DNA of 64,000 nucleotides from Delphinus delphis (taxonomy: Eukaryota; Chordata; Mammalia; Artiodactyla; Delphinidae), in assembly GCF_949987515.2 (NCBI RefSeq), contig NC_082698.1, positions 32,826,070 through 32,890,069 of the forward strand. The letters are read 5' to 3'. Both the position numbers and the translations under genes were made by a program. Positions 11,901-21,768 of this stretch are shown in pieces; within the stretch, counting starts at the first letter, position 1, and every line of letters begins with the position of its first letter. The notes below the pieces were generated by a model. It ran no database searches and was not told the origin of the DNA. It was given only the letters and a program-made list of their open reading frames with translations.

Positions 11901-12780
11901 ATTTGTGAAAGGAAGACATTGAACAAGATAAAGGCTTTCTCACACGAGGTCCCTGGCTTTGGAGGCGGGTCCGTGAACCTCTTACCCGTGTTTGTAAGAT
12001 TGTGCCTCTGTCTCATTTTGCATCAGTTGCTACAAATTCCTTGTAACTCAAAAAGGTTAAGAACCAGTAGTAGTCCCACTCAACTCTGCCTTCCCAAGAT
12101 TCTAAAACTCTGAGACAAACGTTTTTCTAGACCCGATGCTTTTCAACTTCCTCTTCAAGCAACACCGTTTACATTGAGATCAGTTTTCTTGCTTAGCTTC
12201 CTCCCAACCTCGGCCAGCTGCGGGATGGCCTTTCTCCCTGACTCCCAATCTCGGGCAGGGCGCACCGAATGGCAATCTGACTCCATGATCCTGCCCGTAA
12301 CACTTTAATCACTTTAATTATAAGAACAGTTTCAGAATCCCAAATGGGTTCCAAAACAATCAGAAACTTTCTCCGCTCTTCCCGCCGACGGGGGCGCGGG
12401 GGGCTTCTGCTTTACAGCCCGCACCCCCCCCCCGCCCCCAGGTGACAGCACGAGGGTGTTCACGAGCTCCGAGCAGGGTGGGAAGGGGGGGGGCGCGGTC
12501 CACACGGGGCCCCCGGCCGGCGGCTGCGGGGACCCCCACCGCTGGCGCCCGCCCGGTCCCCCACGGGCGAGACCCGCACCAGGGTCCGTGCGCCGCACTC
12601 ACCCTGCTCCGCGCGCGAGCCGCACGGCAAGGAAGGACACTGCCAGCACCCACCGGGGCCGGGCGTCTCCGCTACCTCGGTGGCCGCCGACTCTTGCCTG
12701 GAGCCCGGGGGCGGGATGTCCACTAGCGGCAGCCCGGACTCCAGCCGCTTGGCGGCCCCAGTGTCGTCCACGGGCCGCAT
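5260..12780 (-). CDS. SLC35G1: SLC35G1, solute carrier family 35 member G1 (full gene, three exons)
   Basis: The coding sequence is the join of 12780-12603, 8153-7973 and 5998-5260 on the minus strand: 178+181+739 = 1098 nt, 365 residues plus TAA. It is a multi-pass membrane protein of the EamA/DMT transporter superfamily. Two EamA repeats lie at about residues 72-201 and 224-355, with about ten hydrophobic helices and no signal peptide. The N-terminal 65 residues are Pro/Gly/Cys-rich and probably cytosolic. The C-terminus is basic, ending RKWYQSSK. I recognise the family by its wording (FVKKVQD, LKEKYSPWDA, RPPFLFGS, GEWSLP, GLFGLGGQ), remembered from human SLC35G1 and not aligned. Published roles, from general knowledge, are a STIM1 partner in the ER/plasma membrane (POST) and a proposed citrate exporter. 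No frameshift or internal stop is present, so the gene looks functional. No neighbouring gene lies within the window. Confidence 0.96.
5999..7972 (-). other. SLC35G1 intron 2
   Basis: This is a 2.0 kb intron with GTAAGT donor and ATTTACAG acceptor. It is mostly unique-looking AT-rich sequence. I recognise no young transposable element in it and no additional exon. Confidence 0.88.
7973..8153 (-). CDS. SLC35G1: SLC35G1 exon 2 (residues 60-120)
   Basis: This 181-base exon has no ATG of its own at the start, so it is easily missed. The acceptor is a pyrimidine-rich tract ending TTTTTCAG. The donor is GTAAGT at 7972-7967. Reading in phase gives EAEKKAPCPGLGLFYTLL, then SAFLFSVGSLFVKKVQD and AFRCVFQMLIIIPCLIYRK. 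These encode transmembrane helices 1 (about 72-89) and 2 (about 100-117), with the charged VKKVQD loop between them. The last two bases, AA, join A5998 of exon 3 to make Lys120. It fits the exon 1 and exon 3 phases exactly. Confidence 0.96.
8598..8730 (+). repeat. L2-type 3' fragment
   Basis: The phrase caagcctgtaagctcctcca... followed by ...ctgaataaataattgctgaa follows the typical L2 3' end layout. It is diverged. Confidence 0.45.
9874..10199 (-). mobile_element. CHR-family SINE, long form, in SLC35G1 intron 1
   Basis: The tRNA-derived head is at the right end (reverse complement of accactgtgccaccaggg), including a Pol III B-box-like GGTTCGAGCCC. The body has the repeated agttgtggc modules, and the tail is an A/T-rich taaatttatttattttt at the left. 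Near-identical target duplications are aaaatagttttcttt (9859-9873) and aaaatagtttttctt (10200-10214). It is antisense only in the sense of plus-strand reading; it lies in the same orientation as SLC35G1. Confidence 0.9.
10705..10835 (+). mobile_element. MER5-like hAT-Charlie fragment
   Basis: The order gaattagaatcaactgagga, aacttttaaaac, ccagccctaccctagaccca, actgaaatagga is the MER5A layout. It is old and internally deleted. Confidence 0.5.
11104..11121. repeat. G-rich simple tract
   Basis: Two seven-base G runs are separated by one T within SLC35G1 intron 1. It is C-rich in the transcript. Confidence 0.8.
12603..12780 (-). CDS. SLC35G1: SLC35G1 exon 1 coding part (residues 1-60)
   Basis: The chosen ATG is 12780-12778. 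The peptide starts MRPVDDTGAAK and continues through a Pro/Gly-rich stretch to CWQCPSLPCGSRAEQ, matching the start of the human protein as I remember it. The start context is GCG-ATG-C, with G at -3 and no G at +4. The exon ends at 12603 before the donor GTGAGT (12602-12597), leaving one base of codon 60 (phase 1). The frame stays open into the intron for about another 45 codons, so an unspliced reading would give a false C-terminus. It lies inside the CpG island. This N-terminal segment is the least conserved part of the protein. Confidence 0.93.
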
Positions 12781-12910
12781 CGCCCAGCCGGCGATCTCCC
12801 CGCGGCCACCGCGGCGTCTGGCGCCGGCAGCCGCGGCTCCACTGCTCCGCTCTTCCGGCCCGCGGAGGTGGCGGCGCGGCGCATGCGCGTGCGGCCCTTT
12901 CGCCTCCCCA
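12781..12910 (-). promoter_or_regulatory. SLC35G1 core promoter / 5' UTR, TATA-less
   Basis: There is no TATA box. Two motifs common in CpG-island housekeeping promoters are visible. One is a palindromic NRF-1-like core GCGCATGCGC at 12879-12888. The other is an ETS-type CCGGAAG (minus strand, 12858-12852). They lie 72-108 bases upstream of the ATG, so transcription probably starts close by. The exact start site cannot be read from sequence. Confidence 0.6.
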
Positions 12911-13150
12911 CCCCCTCCACGGGGAACCGCGCTCGTCCTCTGCTACCCTCTCACCTTCAGGTCCCAGAGGGGAGGGCCGGTCGCCTCCCAGGTCAGCTGC
13001 GGTGCCCGGGCCTGGCCCCAAGGCGTCCACCCCTCTGCTGCAGTCTGGCTAGACTGGCGAGCGTCTTGGAATCATCCTTCCCAGGGCACACTAGACCTCT
13101 TTCTGTCATTGCGAAAGGAGGCAGGGACCCCCGCGGGTCGTGTAATCTTC

Positions 13151-13840
13151 TCTTAGGGCGGCCAGTCGGGAGGTTAGGGGAGTGTGCATTTATTTCTCCG
13201 TGTGGCGCCGCATTCAGCACCTCTAGGACACCCTGAAGACCTTGCCAAGCACTGTGCCTGTCTTTGAAGAATCGTGGGTTTTACCTCTGTTTTCTGTCGT
13301 TGCCACTTATCCAAGGAGAGTAGAATTTTACTGGTTTTAGGTTTTAAAAAAAAAAAGATTAGCACGTAACCATACGGGATATGTATCTATAAGACTGGGG
13401 CAGAACCCATTTATATGTTTTTTGTAACTGTAGGCATTCATTATTGATCTTTATTGTCTGTATTTCTGTCTGCCCATCTCTTTTCCTTCCTCATTTACTT
13501 CGTCCTCCCTCCCGCCCTCCCTCCCTTCCTTCCTGTTGTCAACCAAGTCATCCTAATTCGGTTAGAAATAAAATTCCAATAACCTGATATAACTGCACCT
13601 GGTAAAATCAAAGATTTATGTCATTTGGCCCTAGGATTCACTAATACCCTCTTTATGTTTACGTAATTCTTTTTTCATCTCTTTGTTTGCTTCAAATGGG
13701 AAAAGAGAGTCTCTGGGCAAGGATGAACCTGTCTAAACTGTTCTAGGTCCAAGTTCAAGCAGGTTACTAAACAAGAGAATGAGGTTTGCTTTTACTTAGA
13801 TATTTGCACAAAGGGATCCACAGCTGAACAATATTGGACT
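13151..13840. other. Unique flank upstream of SLC35G1
   Basis: Nothing coding is recognised. It contains a short CT/CCCT-rich tract at about 13504-13533. Confidence 0.5.
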
Positions 13841-13844
13841 TGAA

Positions 13845-14035
13845 ATCAGGAGTCCTGGGTTTTGGCTCTGATTCTGTCACGGAGTGCGTGACCTCGGACA
13901 ATCACCACCGTGCTACCTGAAGCCAGCCTTGGTTACTTCATTTAATTGACAGAGATAAAGTATTTCCCTTCCTACTTTGCAGAGTTGTTGTGCAACTAAA
14001 GTGCAATGATGTGGGCAACAGCACCGAGTCACCCG
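13845..14035 (+). repeat. MIR element
   Basis: It follows the MIR core order: gagtcctgggttttggctct, then tgacctcggacaatcac, then acagagataa and tttgcagagttgttg. Confidence 0.65.
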
Positions 14036-14760
14036 AAAAGCACTTTACTGGGAAAGCAAGGTGTATTTTTAAGTAGGGAAAACATATAATTTATCCTCCA
14101 AACTGGGACTTTTTTTCTTTAGAGTAAAAAGGGGAGCTCGTTTAAAAATTATGCAGGGCAGTAGGCACAAACTGGTACTGCCCTAGGCAAACTGGGACAA
14201 ATGGCCATCTGAATTCTAACTTAATTAACATATACCTTTGCCTTGTTCTTAAAAAGAATTTAAGGCTGCTTGCAAAAATCTGTACACCTGATTTTATTGG
14301 TGGTTGTAAAAGTGTTTTGGTGGGGAAATTGTAGGGAGGGGTGGTGAGGGTGGTAGCTCATGGTTATGAAGGAAGAACCAAGAAGCTCCTCCAAACATCT
14401 AGAAATCAAGTGCAATTTCACAGTTGCATTCTGAGATTTAGATGTGCAGAGCATCTGAAGAGCCCATGAGATGTTGTGATTTATAAGAAATATGTATTTG
14501 GCCACATTCAGATAACCAAAATATATTTCTCACATATATTTGATCTTCACCCTGGGTTCCTGGCTCATAGCTCTCAAAATCCTTGGAATTTCCTGAGCAG
14601 TAAGAGCAATGGGAACATGTTTTGTTATAATATTTGGGTTCTTGTCCTCAGGTCCTGAAATGGCTTCTGAGCCTTAGAGGTGAAACAGATGTCTTGTTAT
14701 TCATAACAAGCTTCTTTCCGCCACAACTGGGTTTAAGTTAAATGGGGTAACTTTTAAAAA
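14036..14760. other. Nothing recognised
   Basis: AT-rich unique-looking sequence with only short random open frames. Confidence 0.45.
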
Positions 14761-14764
14761 GCAC

Positions 14765-15530
14765 CTAAGGATGGGGGCCCGTTGCCAGGGTAACCAACCC
14801 CGGGATTAGAGGGTTAGCACTTTCAGTCCCACCCTCCACTCTCCACTCTCCACTCTCCACTCTCCACTCCTGGGAGGGGGGAGGGGCTAGGGGCTGGAGA
14901 TTGAGTTCAATCAGCAATGGCCAGTGAATTAATCAATCATGCCTATGTAATGAAGCCTTCATTAAAAACCCAAAAGGTGGGGTTCGGAGAGCTTCTGGGT
15001 TGGTGAACATGTGGAGGTGCTGGGAGAGTGGTGTGGCCAGAGAGGGCATGGAAACTCAGCATTCTTTCCCTATACCTTGCCTTATACATCTATTCTATCT
15101 GGTTGTTCCTGGTTATATCTTTTTATAATAAACTGGTGATCTGATAAGCAAAATGCTTCTCCTGGTTCTGTGAACTGCTCTAGCAAATTAATCAAACCCG
15201 CAGAGGGGGTCATGGGAACCTCTGATTTATAGCCAGTTGGTCAGAGGTACAGGTAACAACCTGGACTTGCAACTAGCATCTGAAGCCCAGGAAGGGAGAC
15301 CTTGGAACCTCCAGTTTATAGCAGGTTGGTCAGAAGCACAGGTGATAACGTGGGCTTGTGACTGGCATTTGAAGGCACGGGGGCAGTTGTGTAGGACTGA
15401 GTCTTTAACCTGTGGGATTTACCTGTGCTATCTCCAGGTGACTAGTGTTAGAATTGAGTCGAATTGTAGGACACCAAGCTGGTGTCCAGAGAACTGTTGT
15501 TGGTGTGGGGGGAACCTCCACCCCACCATG
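14765..15530 (+). mobile_element. Endogenous retroviral LTR with internal duplication
   Basis: It has recognisable mammalian LTR phrasing (atgcctatgtaatgaagcct, taaaaacccaaaaggtgggg, cttttataataaactggtga), with AATAAA at about 15127. It carries (TCCACTC)5 at 14835-14869 and an approximate 89-base duplication (ggaacct at 15215 and again at 15304). It is probably ERVL/ERV3-like; the exact family is not assigned. Confidence 0.65.
14835..14869. repeat. (TCCACTC)5 tandem repeat
   Basis: Five perfect 7-base units lie inside the LTR. Confidence 0.95.
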
Positions 15531-16920
15531 GTGGAATTGGGTCCCGGAACACTTCTAATCTCCCTCTGGAAGTGATGAAGATGCTGGTTAGGAAGTGAAA
15601 GGAAGAAAGAATTGGATGAGTTGATCAAGAAGTACCTTAACTACTTCACTTTGATCACCATCCTCAAAAAGGGAAAAGAGAAAGAAAAGAAAATAGGTAC
15701 CATACCAGTGTTGACTAAGGTGACAAAAGGGTAATGGAATGATTTTGGTCTTGGAGTTTATTCATTTAACTTCCTTTCCTTCTGCTGCTGACCTTGACAT
15801 ATGAATGATATCAGTTACAGTCATTCTTGTTTGCTAAACAAACAAGAGCCATGTAAACTTAAAAAGCTACTGGTAAGAAAAGTATAGATCAGACTAGAAG
15901 TAAGAAGACATGGCTCTGTTGCAGCCCCACCCAGCAGAGGCTTGGAGTGGTTAAGTTCTTCTTTGAACACTGTTATTTCAAGGCTCCGGTGACACTGACA
16001 TTGAGCTGGTGAGAGATGGATTTCCCCTATAATATGAAGGGCGGGGTAGAAATCTTTACTGTCGGGGAGACCAGCTCAGCCCATTGCAGTGGTCTAGGTG
16101 AGATTTTGACCTCAAGGTAGAGGAGGCAGGGAGGAAAGATAGATTCTGAGTTAGATAAGGATGGAATGGACAGAATATGTTGACTAGATGTGAAAGAGCG
16201 TTGCTTCTGTATGCAAAATCATGCAGTGTTCCAACTGAAATTCTTCTGTTCGAAGGAATTCAATCTTCCAGTGAAAACAGGAGCTCTCGACATGATGCCA
16301 GCTAGCCACCACGGTGGTGGTGGCACCCCTATAGTTCTGGTGTCAAGAAGAAAGAAGGAAGATGAAAGTAGAAGAGAGGTGGGCTCTAGCTGTCCCATTA
16401 ACAAGTGAGAGTCCACAGTCCTCATAATACCAGTGGTGGCAAACAGAGACCTTCAGCAACTGCAGGAGTTCAACTCCTGAATTCCACTATGGTTTGAATG
16501 TCAGGGATGTTCTTAAGTGAGACATTTGTAAATCAGGAGCTCTTTTCCTGGTATGTCTACCTGCTGCCTACAAGGCTGGTATCTCGGTACTGATTTGAAA
16601 GACTGCACATTTTTCCTCCAAAAAAGTTAGCTTCTTATTCTTTTAACTAATGCAACTTATGATTTGGAAAATGGCAGCTTGTTCCAAGGAGTGAGGTTCA
16701 GTGTTTTTGTTTTGGGGAAAATGAGTACTGTGGAACATAAGATCATAATTCTAAATGCCTTGGTGAATGAAAGAGAGAGCAAGCAAAAGAGAGGTGTTTT
16801 AGTAGAATTGTAGGATAGTACATCAGAGAGGCAAAATACACTGTTTCAATAGACGATAAAGAACTGACTCTGGAAATATACCAGGAAGGAAAATGCCAGG
16901 GTTGGTTCTTCAAAAAAATT
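15531..16920. other. Mostly unrecognised sequence
   Basis: No coding unit or clear transposable element is seen. Short open frames lack likeness to known proteins. Confidence 0.45.
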
Positions 16921-16924
16921 AAAC

Positions 16925-17715
16925 ATAGAATTATGTTACAAGCCAGCAATTTCACTTCTGGGTATATACTCAGAAGAATTGAAAGCAAAGAATTGAACAG
17001 ATATTTGTACACCAACGTTCATAACAGCATTATTCACAATAGCCAAAAGATGGAAACAACCCACAGATCCATCCATGGATGAATGGATAAAGAAAATGTG
17101 GTATATACATGCAATGGAATAGTATTCAGGCTTAAAAAAGGAATGAGGGCTTCCCTGGTGGCGCAGTGTTGAGAGTCCGCCTGCCGATGCAGGGGACACG
17201 GTTCGTGCCCTGGTCCGGGAAGATCCCACATGCCGCAGAGCGGCTGGGCCCGTGAGCCATGGCTGCTGAGGCTGTGCGTCCGGAGCCTGTGCTCTGCAAT
17301 GGGAGAGGCCACAACAGTGAGACGGTCGCGTACTGCAAAAAAAAAAAAAAAGGAATGAAATTCTGACACATACTACATGGATGAAACTTGAAAACATGCT
17401 AAGTGAAATAAGCCAAACCTAGAAGGGAAAATACTGTATGATTCCATTTATATGAGGGACCTAGAATAGTCAAATTCCTAGAGACAGAAAATAGAATGGT
17501 AGTTGCCAGGAGCTAAGGGGAGGAGGGAAAGAGGGGGTATTGTTCAGTGGGTACAGTGTCAGTCTGGGATGATGAGAAGAGTCCTGTGATGGGTCGTGAT
17601 GATTGTTGTACAGCAATGTGAATTCGTCTAATGCCACTGAACTGCACACTTAAAAATGGCTAAAATGGTAAATTTTATGTTATATATATTTACCACTATT
17701 TTAAAAAGTTAAAAA
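16925..17715 (+). mobile_element. L1 3' end, interrupted by a SINE
   Basis: The ORF2 tail and 3' UTR text of an L1MA/MB-like element is visible: agcaatttcacttctgggta, ggataaagaaaatgtggtat, then gtagttgccaggagct and cacacttaaaaatggc. A CHR SINE sits at 17147-17350. The coding part is broken and only the 3' end is present. Confidence 0.8.
17147..17350 (+). mobile_element. CHR-2-like SINE, short A-tailed form
   Basis: The head is ggcttccctggtggcgcag and the tail is a pure A run (17337-17351). Target duplication: aaaaaaggaatga at 17134-17146 is repeated after the tail. It is inserted at a TTAAAA-type site in an L1. One G is lost in the B-box region (cggttcgtgccc). Confidence 0.9.
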
Positions 17716-18850
17716 TATGCCAGGGAAAACCAGGGTATTCAGTAGACAGCTAAAAAAAACAGCAATGTAAATCCAAAGTTGAAGTAAACCCGGGTCTGCA
17801 TACAAACTGAGGCATACAAGATATTTTCCCCAGCACTGGCCATAATTACACAGAGGTAACAACTCATTAAAAAAAAAAAAAAGGAAATAATAAGAGGAAG
17901 AGAGGTAGCATGGTATTGCATATTCCAGGCTTCTGAAACTTTTCCATCCAAGTATCCCTCACAGCTAAGAAGTGGGAACTTGGAACTCTAATTTCTGGAG
18001 ACAGAATTTAAAGCCCCAGAAATGGGAAGTTTCTTTGAAGTTCTGTGTCCCATCTTCAAAATTTATGCCAAGTTTCTATTCTATTCCCTAATACATTTAT
18101 GTTTACCTTAGTATCATTTTTTCATGTAACTCATTCAACTAATGTTGTTTCAGTGCCTACCCCTGACCGTTCACAATTCCTAGCAGGGGTAGAGTGGGGG
18201 ACAAAAGAAGCAAGGCTGCATTTCTCCTAGGGATGCAGTGGGGGGTGATGGAGGAGTGAAAAAGGATGCCAGCATGACCCAGAATCAGGCAAGACCTATG
18301 CCCAGCTATGTGAATTTTGTTTAGTTTCCTGCTCCCTCCCCGTTGGACACACTGGCCAGGGAGTCAGAACAGTGCTCTGTGTGGTTGTGCGAGTCTGGAC
18401 GCATGCGCTGGGCTCTCTTCATCTCCGTTTCCTCTGCTCAGAAGTCACGGGGCTGGATCCCCAAGACGTCACTATTGGGCAGAGGGGAGCCCTGCAGGCC
18501 TTAACGTGGTCGGGACTTTCTCCAGACATCCCTTGCTTTACTACTCTCCTCTGTTCCCACGCTGCAAAGGATAGCTCCCATATAAATGATTTCTGGGGCT
18601 CCAGGGAACCTGTTTCCTCCTGAGGGAACTTGCTTTCTGTTTACGGATTATCTGAGAGTGAGGATGTCTGAACTTTAAACTTGGCTGTATATGATTAAAG
18701 TACAGCATAATCCACTTTACTCCCAAGTCTGTTATCGTTTGGGATTTGGATTCCACCCAGCTCTCTTAAATAATTACTCCGAATGCTCAAAATACACCAA
18801 GCGCTATTAAATGCATCATTACATTTAATCTCAGGTGAACTCTATCAGAC
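17716..18850. other. Nothing recognised
   Basis: No coding block or clear repeat is seen. A poly-A run lies at about 17870-17882. Confidence 0.4.
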
Positions 18851-18854
18851 AGTT

Positions 18855-19060
18855 TAGCAGAATAACTGAAAGCAGGGCTCTGGAGTCAGACTGCCTGGCT
18901 ACCCTCCTGGCTGCCTTACTTTTCAGGTGTGCGACTTCAGACAAGTGACTTAGCCGCCTCCCTCTGAGCCACTGTTTTCACGTCTATAGACAGGGATAGT
19001 AATAGTATCCAGCTGCTATGAGAATGAAATGAGGTAATGACATGTAGAACACCAGAGAGC
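18855..19060 (+). repeat. MIR element
   Basis: The MIR order is clear: gggctctggagtcagactgc, gtgcgacttcagacaagtga, gatagtaatagtatc and gagaatgaaatgagg. Confidence 0.75.
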
Positions 19061-19074
19061 AAGTACTTTTTTAA

Positions 19075-19235
19075 AAAGGTGAGCATATTATTACCCTCAT
19101 TTTACAGAAGAGAAAATCGAGGCTCAGAGATGTTAAACAACTTGCCAAAGTCACGCTGATAGGGAAGGGCAGAGGTAGAATTGGAACCCAGGACATCAGA
19201 AGTTGAAGTCCATGATCCAGACGATTACTCATCCA
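19075..19235 (-). repeat. MIR element (antisense)
   Basis: Antisense MIR phrasing: attaccctcattttacagaa, aactTgccaaagtcac-type core and gaattggaacccaggac. It lies next to a plus-strand MIR at 18855-19060, so the two form an inverted MIR pair. Confidence 0.65.
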
Positions 19236-19730
19236 GAAGACAATTACCAGGATTGCTGGCTTCCAAGAGGACCTCATTAGAGCACAGTTTCTTTCACTTT
19301 ATATCCTGGCTTTGACCTTAAGGCCATTACTGTGGCAACATTCCACGACTACATTCTACACTACAGCGATGCTCTGTGGCTTGTCTCTCTAGCTCATGGT
19401 GTCTCCCTAGCATCTTAACTTTCCCAATAATGGGATTTAATGGGAAAAGAGAAATAGAGTAGACAGCAAGAGAGTGGAGGAAAAATAGTAGAGTGCCCCA
19501 GACAGGCAGAGGATTCAGGAAGGGACTGAAATCAGGTCTGTGTTACTTGTGGGGACTTATTCACTTTGCAAATTGCCTATGAACAACCCCTCACCCCTGC
19601 CCTGAGGGTTCTAGCTAAGACCCCAGCTTTGGACAACAGAAGTGAGTTAGGAAGAGAGCAGAGCTGTGGACCCTGGAGTGTGATAATGAGATTATCATTA
19701 TGGATGAGATAAGAGGTTGGCTTTGGTTAA

Positions 19731-19934
19731 TTTTTTTTTTTTCGGGTACTGTGGGCCTCTCACTGTTGTGGCCTCTCCCATTGCAGAGCACAGGCTCCGG
19801 ACGCGCAGGCTCAGCGACCATGGCTCACGGGCCCAGCTGCTCCGCGGCATGTGGGATCTTCCCGGACCAGAGCACGAACCCGTGTCCCCTGCATCGGCAG
19901 GAGGACTCTCAACCACTGCGCCACCAGGGAAGCC
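19731..19934 (-). mobile_element. CHR-2-like SINE, short A-tailed form
   Basis: A T-run at the left is followed by the reverse complement of the short CHR-2 body and the head at the right (ccaccagggaagcc). Target duplication is ctttggttaa(t) at 19721-19731 and 19935-19945. Confidence 0.92.
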
Positions 19935-19945
19935 CTTTGGTTAAT

Positions 19946-20461
19946 ATTATAAAAATTGCTTTGCTTCAGAGCATTTTAATTTTTAATAATATGAATCCTC
20001 AAGGGAGGGAGAATTAGGCAAAGGGTCAGACATCAGGGACTTCCAATATTAAACCATAAAGCATTATTTACTTTACAGACAAACAGACATATGGACACAC
20101 ACACACAGAGTCCTTGGCAAGTATAACCTTACGGAGGCCAGCACTGGTTTTCTGGAGCATTAGCAGTTTCTCTCTCAGTGGTGGTAAGGATGGGAAGCAC
20201 CCAAGAAGTTCCACTTTTACACAAATCCAGGTATATTTGTTTAACCTTTCTCCTTGCTCCATATGTACATTTTACATTATAAAACTAGGTTTTGAAATTT
20301 CATGCAATATTTAATGCATGATAAAATTTTTGATAGTACAAAAGGGTACACAATGAATAATAAAAACTTTTCTCTCTTCCCTCAATCCCACTTCTCAGAG
20401 GCAATCACTGTAAACAATTTATGTTTGTAACTCTTCTAGTGATTGCCTTTATCACTAGAAA
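19946..20461. other. AT-rich sequence, possibly old repeat
   Basis: No gene is seen. It holds a short (CA)n at about 20096-20107. The stretch 20270-20460 reads like an old antisense L1 3' region, but too diverged to assign. Confidence 0.4.
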
Positions 20462-20973
20462 TGATTTCAGCTTTTCACCATTGAGTATATTAGCTATGGG
20501 CTTATCATATATGATCTTTATTATGTTGAGGTATGTTCCCTTTATACCCACCTTGTTGAGATTTGATCATAAATTGAGGTCAAAGTTTTTCCAAAGATTT
20601 TTTCTGCATCTATTGAGGTGATCATATGATTTTTATTCTTCAGTTTTTTACTGTGGTGTATCACACTGATTGACTTGTAGATATTGACCTATCCTGGCAT
20701 CCCTGGGATAAATCCCACTTGATCATGGTGTACAATCTTATTAATGTATTGTTGAATTCCGTTTGCTAATATTTTGTTGAGGATTTTTGTATCTATGTTC
20801 ATCAGTGATATTGGTCTGTAACTTTTTTGTGTGTGATGTCATTGTCTGGTTTTGGTATTAGGATGATGGCGGCTTAGTAGAATAGTTCAGAAGTGTTCTT
20901 TCCTCTGCAATTTTTTGGAATAGTTTGAGAAGGATAGATGTTAACTCTTCTCTAAATGTTTGGTAGAATTCAC

Positions 20974-21357
20974 CTGATTTTTTTTTCTTTATTTATCTTT
21001 TGGCTGTATCAGGTCTTAGTAGCAGCACAAGGGATCTTCGTTGAGGCACGCGGGATCTTCGTTGCAGTGCACAGTCTTCTCTCTAGTTTTGGAGTGTGGG
21101 TTTTCTCTCTCTAGTTGTGGCATGTGGGCTCCAGGGTGTGTGGGCTCTGTAGTTGCGGCACGTGGGGTCCAGAGTGCATGGGCTCTGTAGTTTGCGGCAC
21201 ACTGGCTCTCTCACTGAGGTGCACAAGCTCAGTAGTTGTGGCGTGTGGGCTTAGTTGCCCCATGGCATGTGGGATCTTAGTTCCCTGACCAGGGATCAAA
21301 TCTGTGTCCCCTGCACTGGAAGGCAGATTCTTTACCACTGGACCAACAGGGAAGTCC
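20974..21357 (-). mobile_element. CHR-family SINE, long, diverged
   Basis: Target duplication tagaattcac lies at 20964-20973 and 21358-21367, inside the L1. The head is at the right (accaacagggaagtcc). It is more diverged than the short A-tailed copies, so it is probably older. Confidence 0.88.
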
Positions 21358-21409
21358 TAGAATTCACTTGTGATGCCATCTTTTCTTGGACTTCTGTTTA
21401 TTGGGAGAT

Positions 21410-21768
21410 TTTTTTTTAATTTTTAAAAAATTAATTTATTTATTTTTTGGCTGCGTTGGGTCTTTGTTGCTGCATGTGGACTTTCTCTAGTTGCTGTGAG
21501 CGGGGGCTACTCTTCATTGCGGTGTGCAGGCTTCTCACTGCGGTGGCTTCTCTTGTGGCAGAGCACGGGCTCTGGGCATGCAAGCTTCAGTAGTTGCAGC
21601 ATGTAGGCTCAGTAGTTATGGCTCATGGGCTTTAGAGCACAGGCTCAGTAGTTGTGGCGCACGAGCTTAGCTGCTCTGTGGCATGTGGGATCTTTGCAGA
21701 CGAGGTATCAAACCCGTGTCCCCTGCATTGGCAGGTGGATTTTTAACCACTGCACCAGCATGGAAGTC
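21410..21768 (-). mobile_element. CHR-family SINE, long form
   Basis: A T/A-rich tail at the left and the head at the right (caccagcatggaagtcc) are visible. The flanks ttgggag(a) near 21400 and tgggag(t) near 21769 suggest a short target duplication. It lies 52 bases from the preceding SINE in the same L1 and the same orientation. Confidence 0.85.

Larger units (their letters stand above)
8154..12602 (-). other. SLC35G1 intron 1
   Basis: This is a 4.4 kb intron with GT-AG ends. It contains L2-type 3' fragments near 8600-8725, a CHR SINE at 9874-10199, a MER5-like fragment at about 10705-10835 and G-runs at 11104-11121. No other exon-like unit was recognised. The open frames inside have no family resemblance. 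Confidence 0.9.
12370..13150. promoter_or_regulatory. CpG island over SLC35G1 exon 1
   Basis: This is a very GC- and CpG-rich block that stands out from AT-rich DNA on both sides. It spans exon 1, the promoter and about 250 bases beyond. It contains runs of C and G (about 12426-12434 and 12485-12493). Several long open frames on both strands here come from the base composition. The edges are estimated by eye. Only the minus-strand gene is supported, although such islands can also drive divergent transcripts. Confidence 0.85.

Noticed and set aside
12460..12602. Reading SLC35G1 exon 1 on past 12603 as coding
   Set aside because: The donor GTGAGT at 12602 and the phase match with exon 2 show that this part is intron.
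12456..13156. Long open frames on both strands (up to 198 codons) at the CpG island
   Set aside because: High GC removes stop codons; the frames are Pro/Arg/Gly-rich and overlap each other in all phases. Only the minus-strand exon 1 frame fits a known protein and splice sites.
14835..14869. Five regularly repeated 7-base units as a CRISPR-like array
   Set aside because: Units abut without spacers, in a eukaryotic LTR: a simple tandem repeat.
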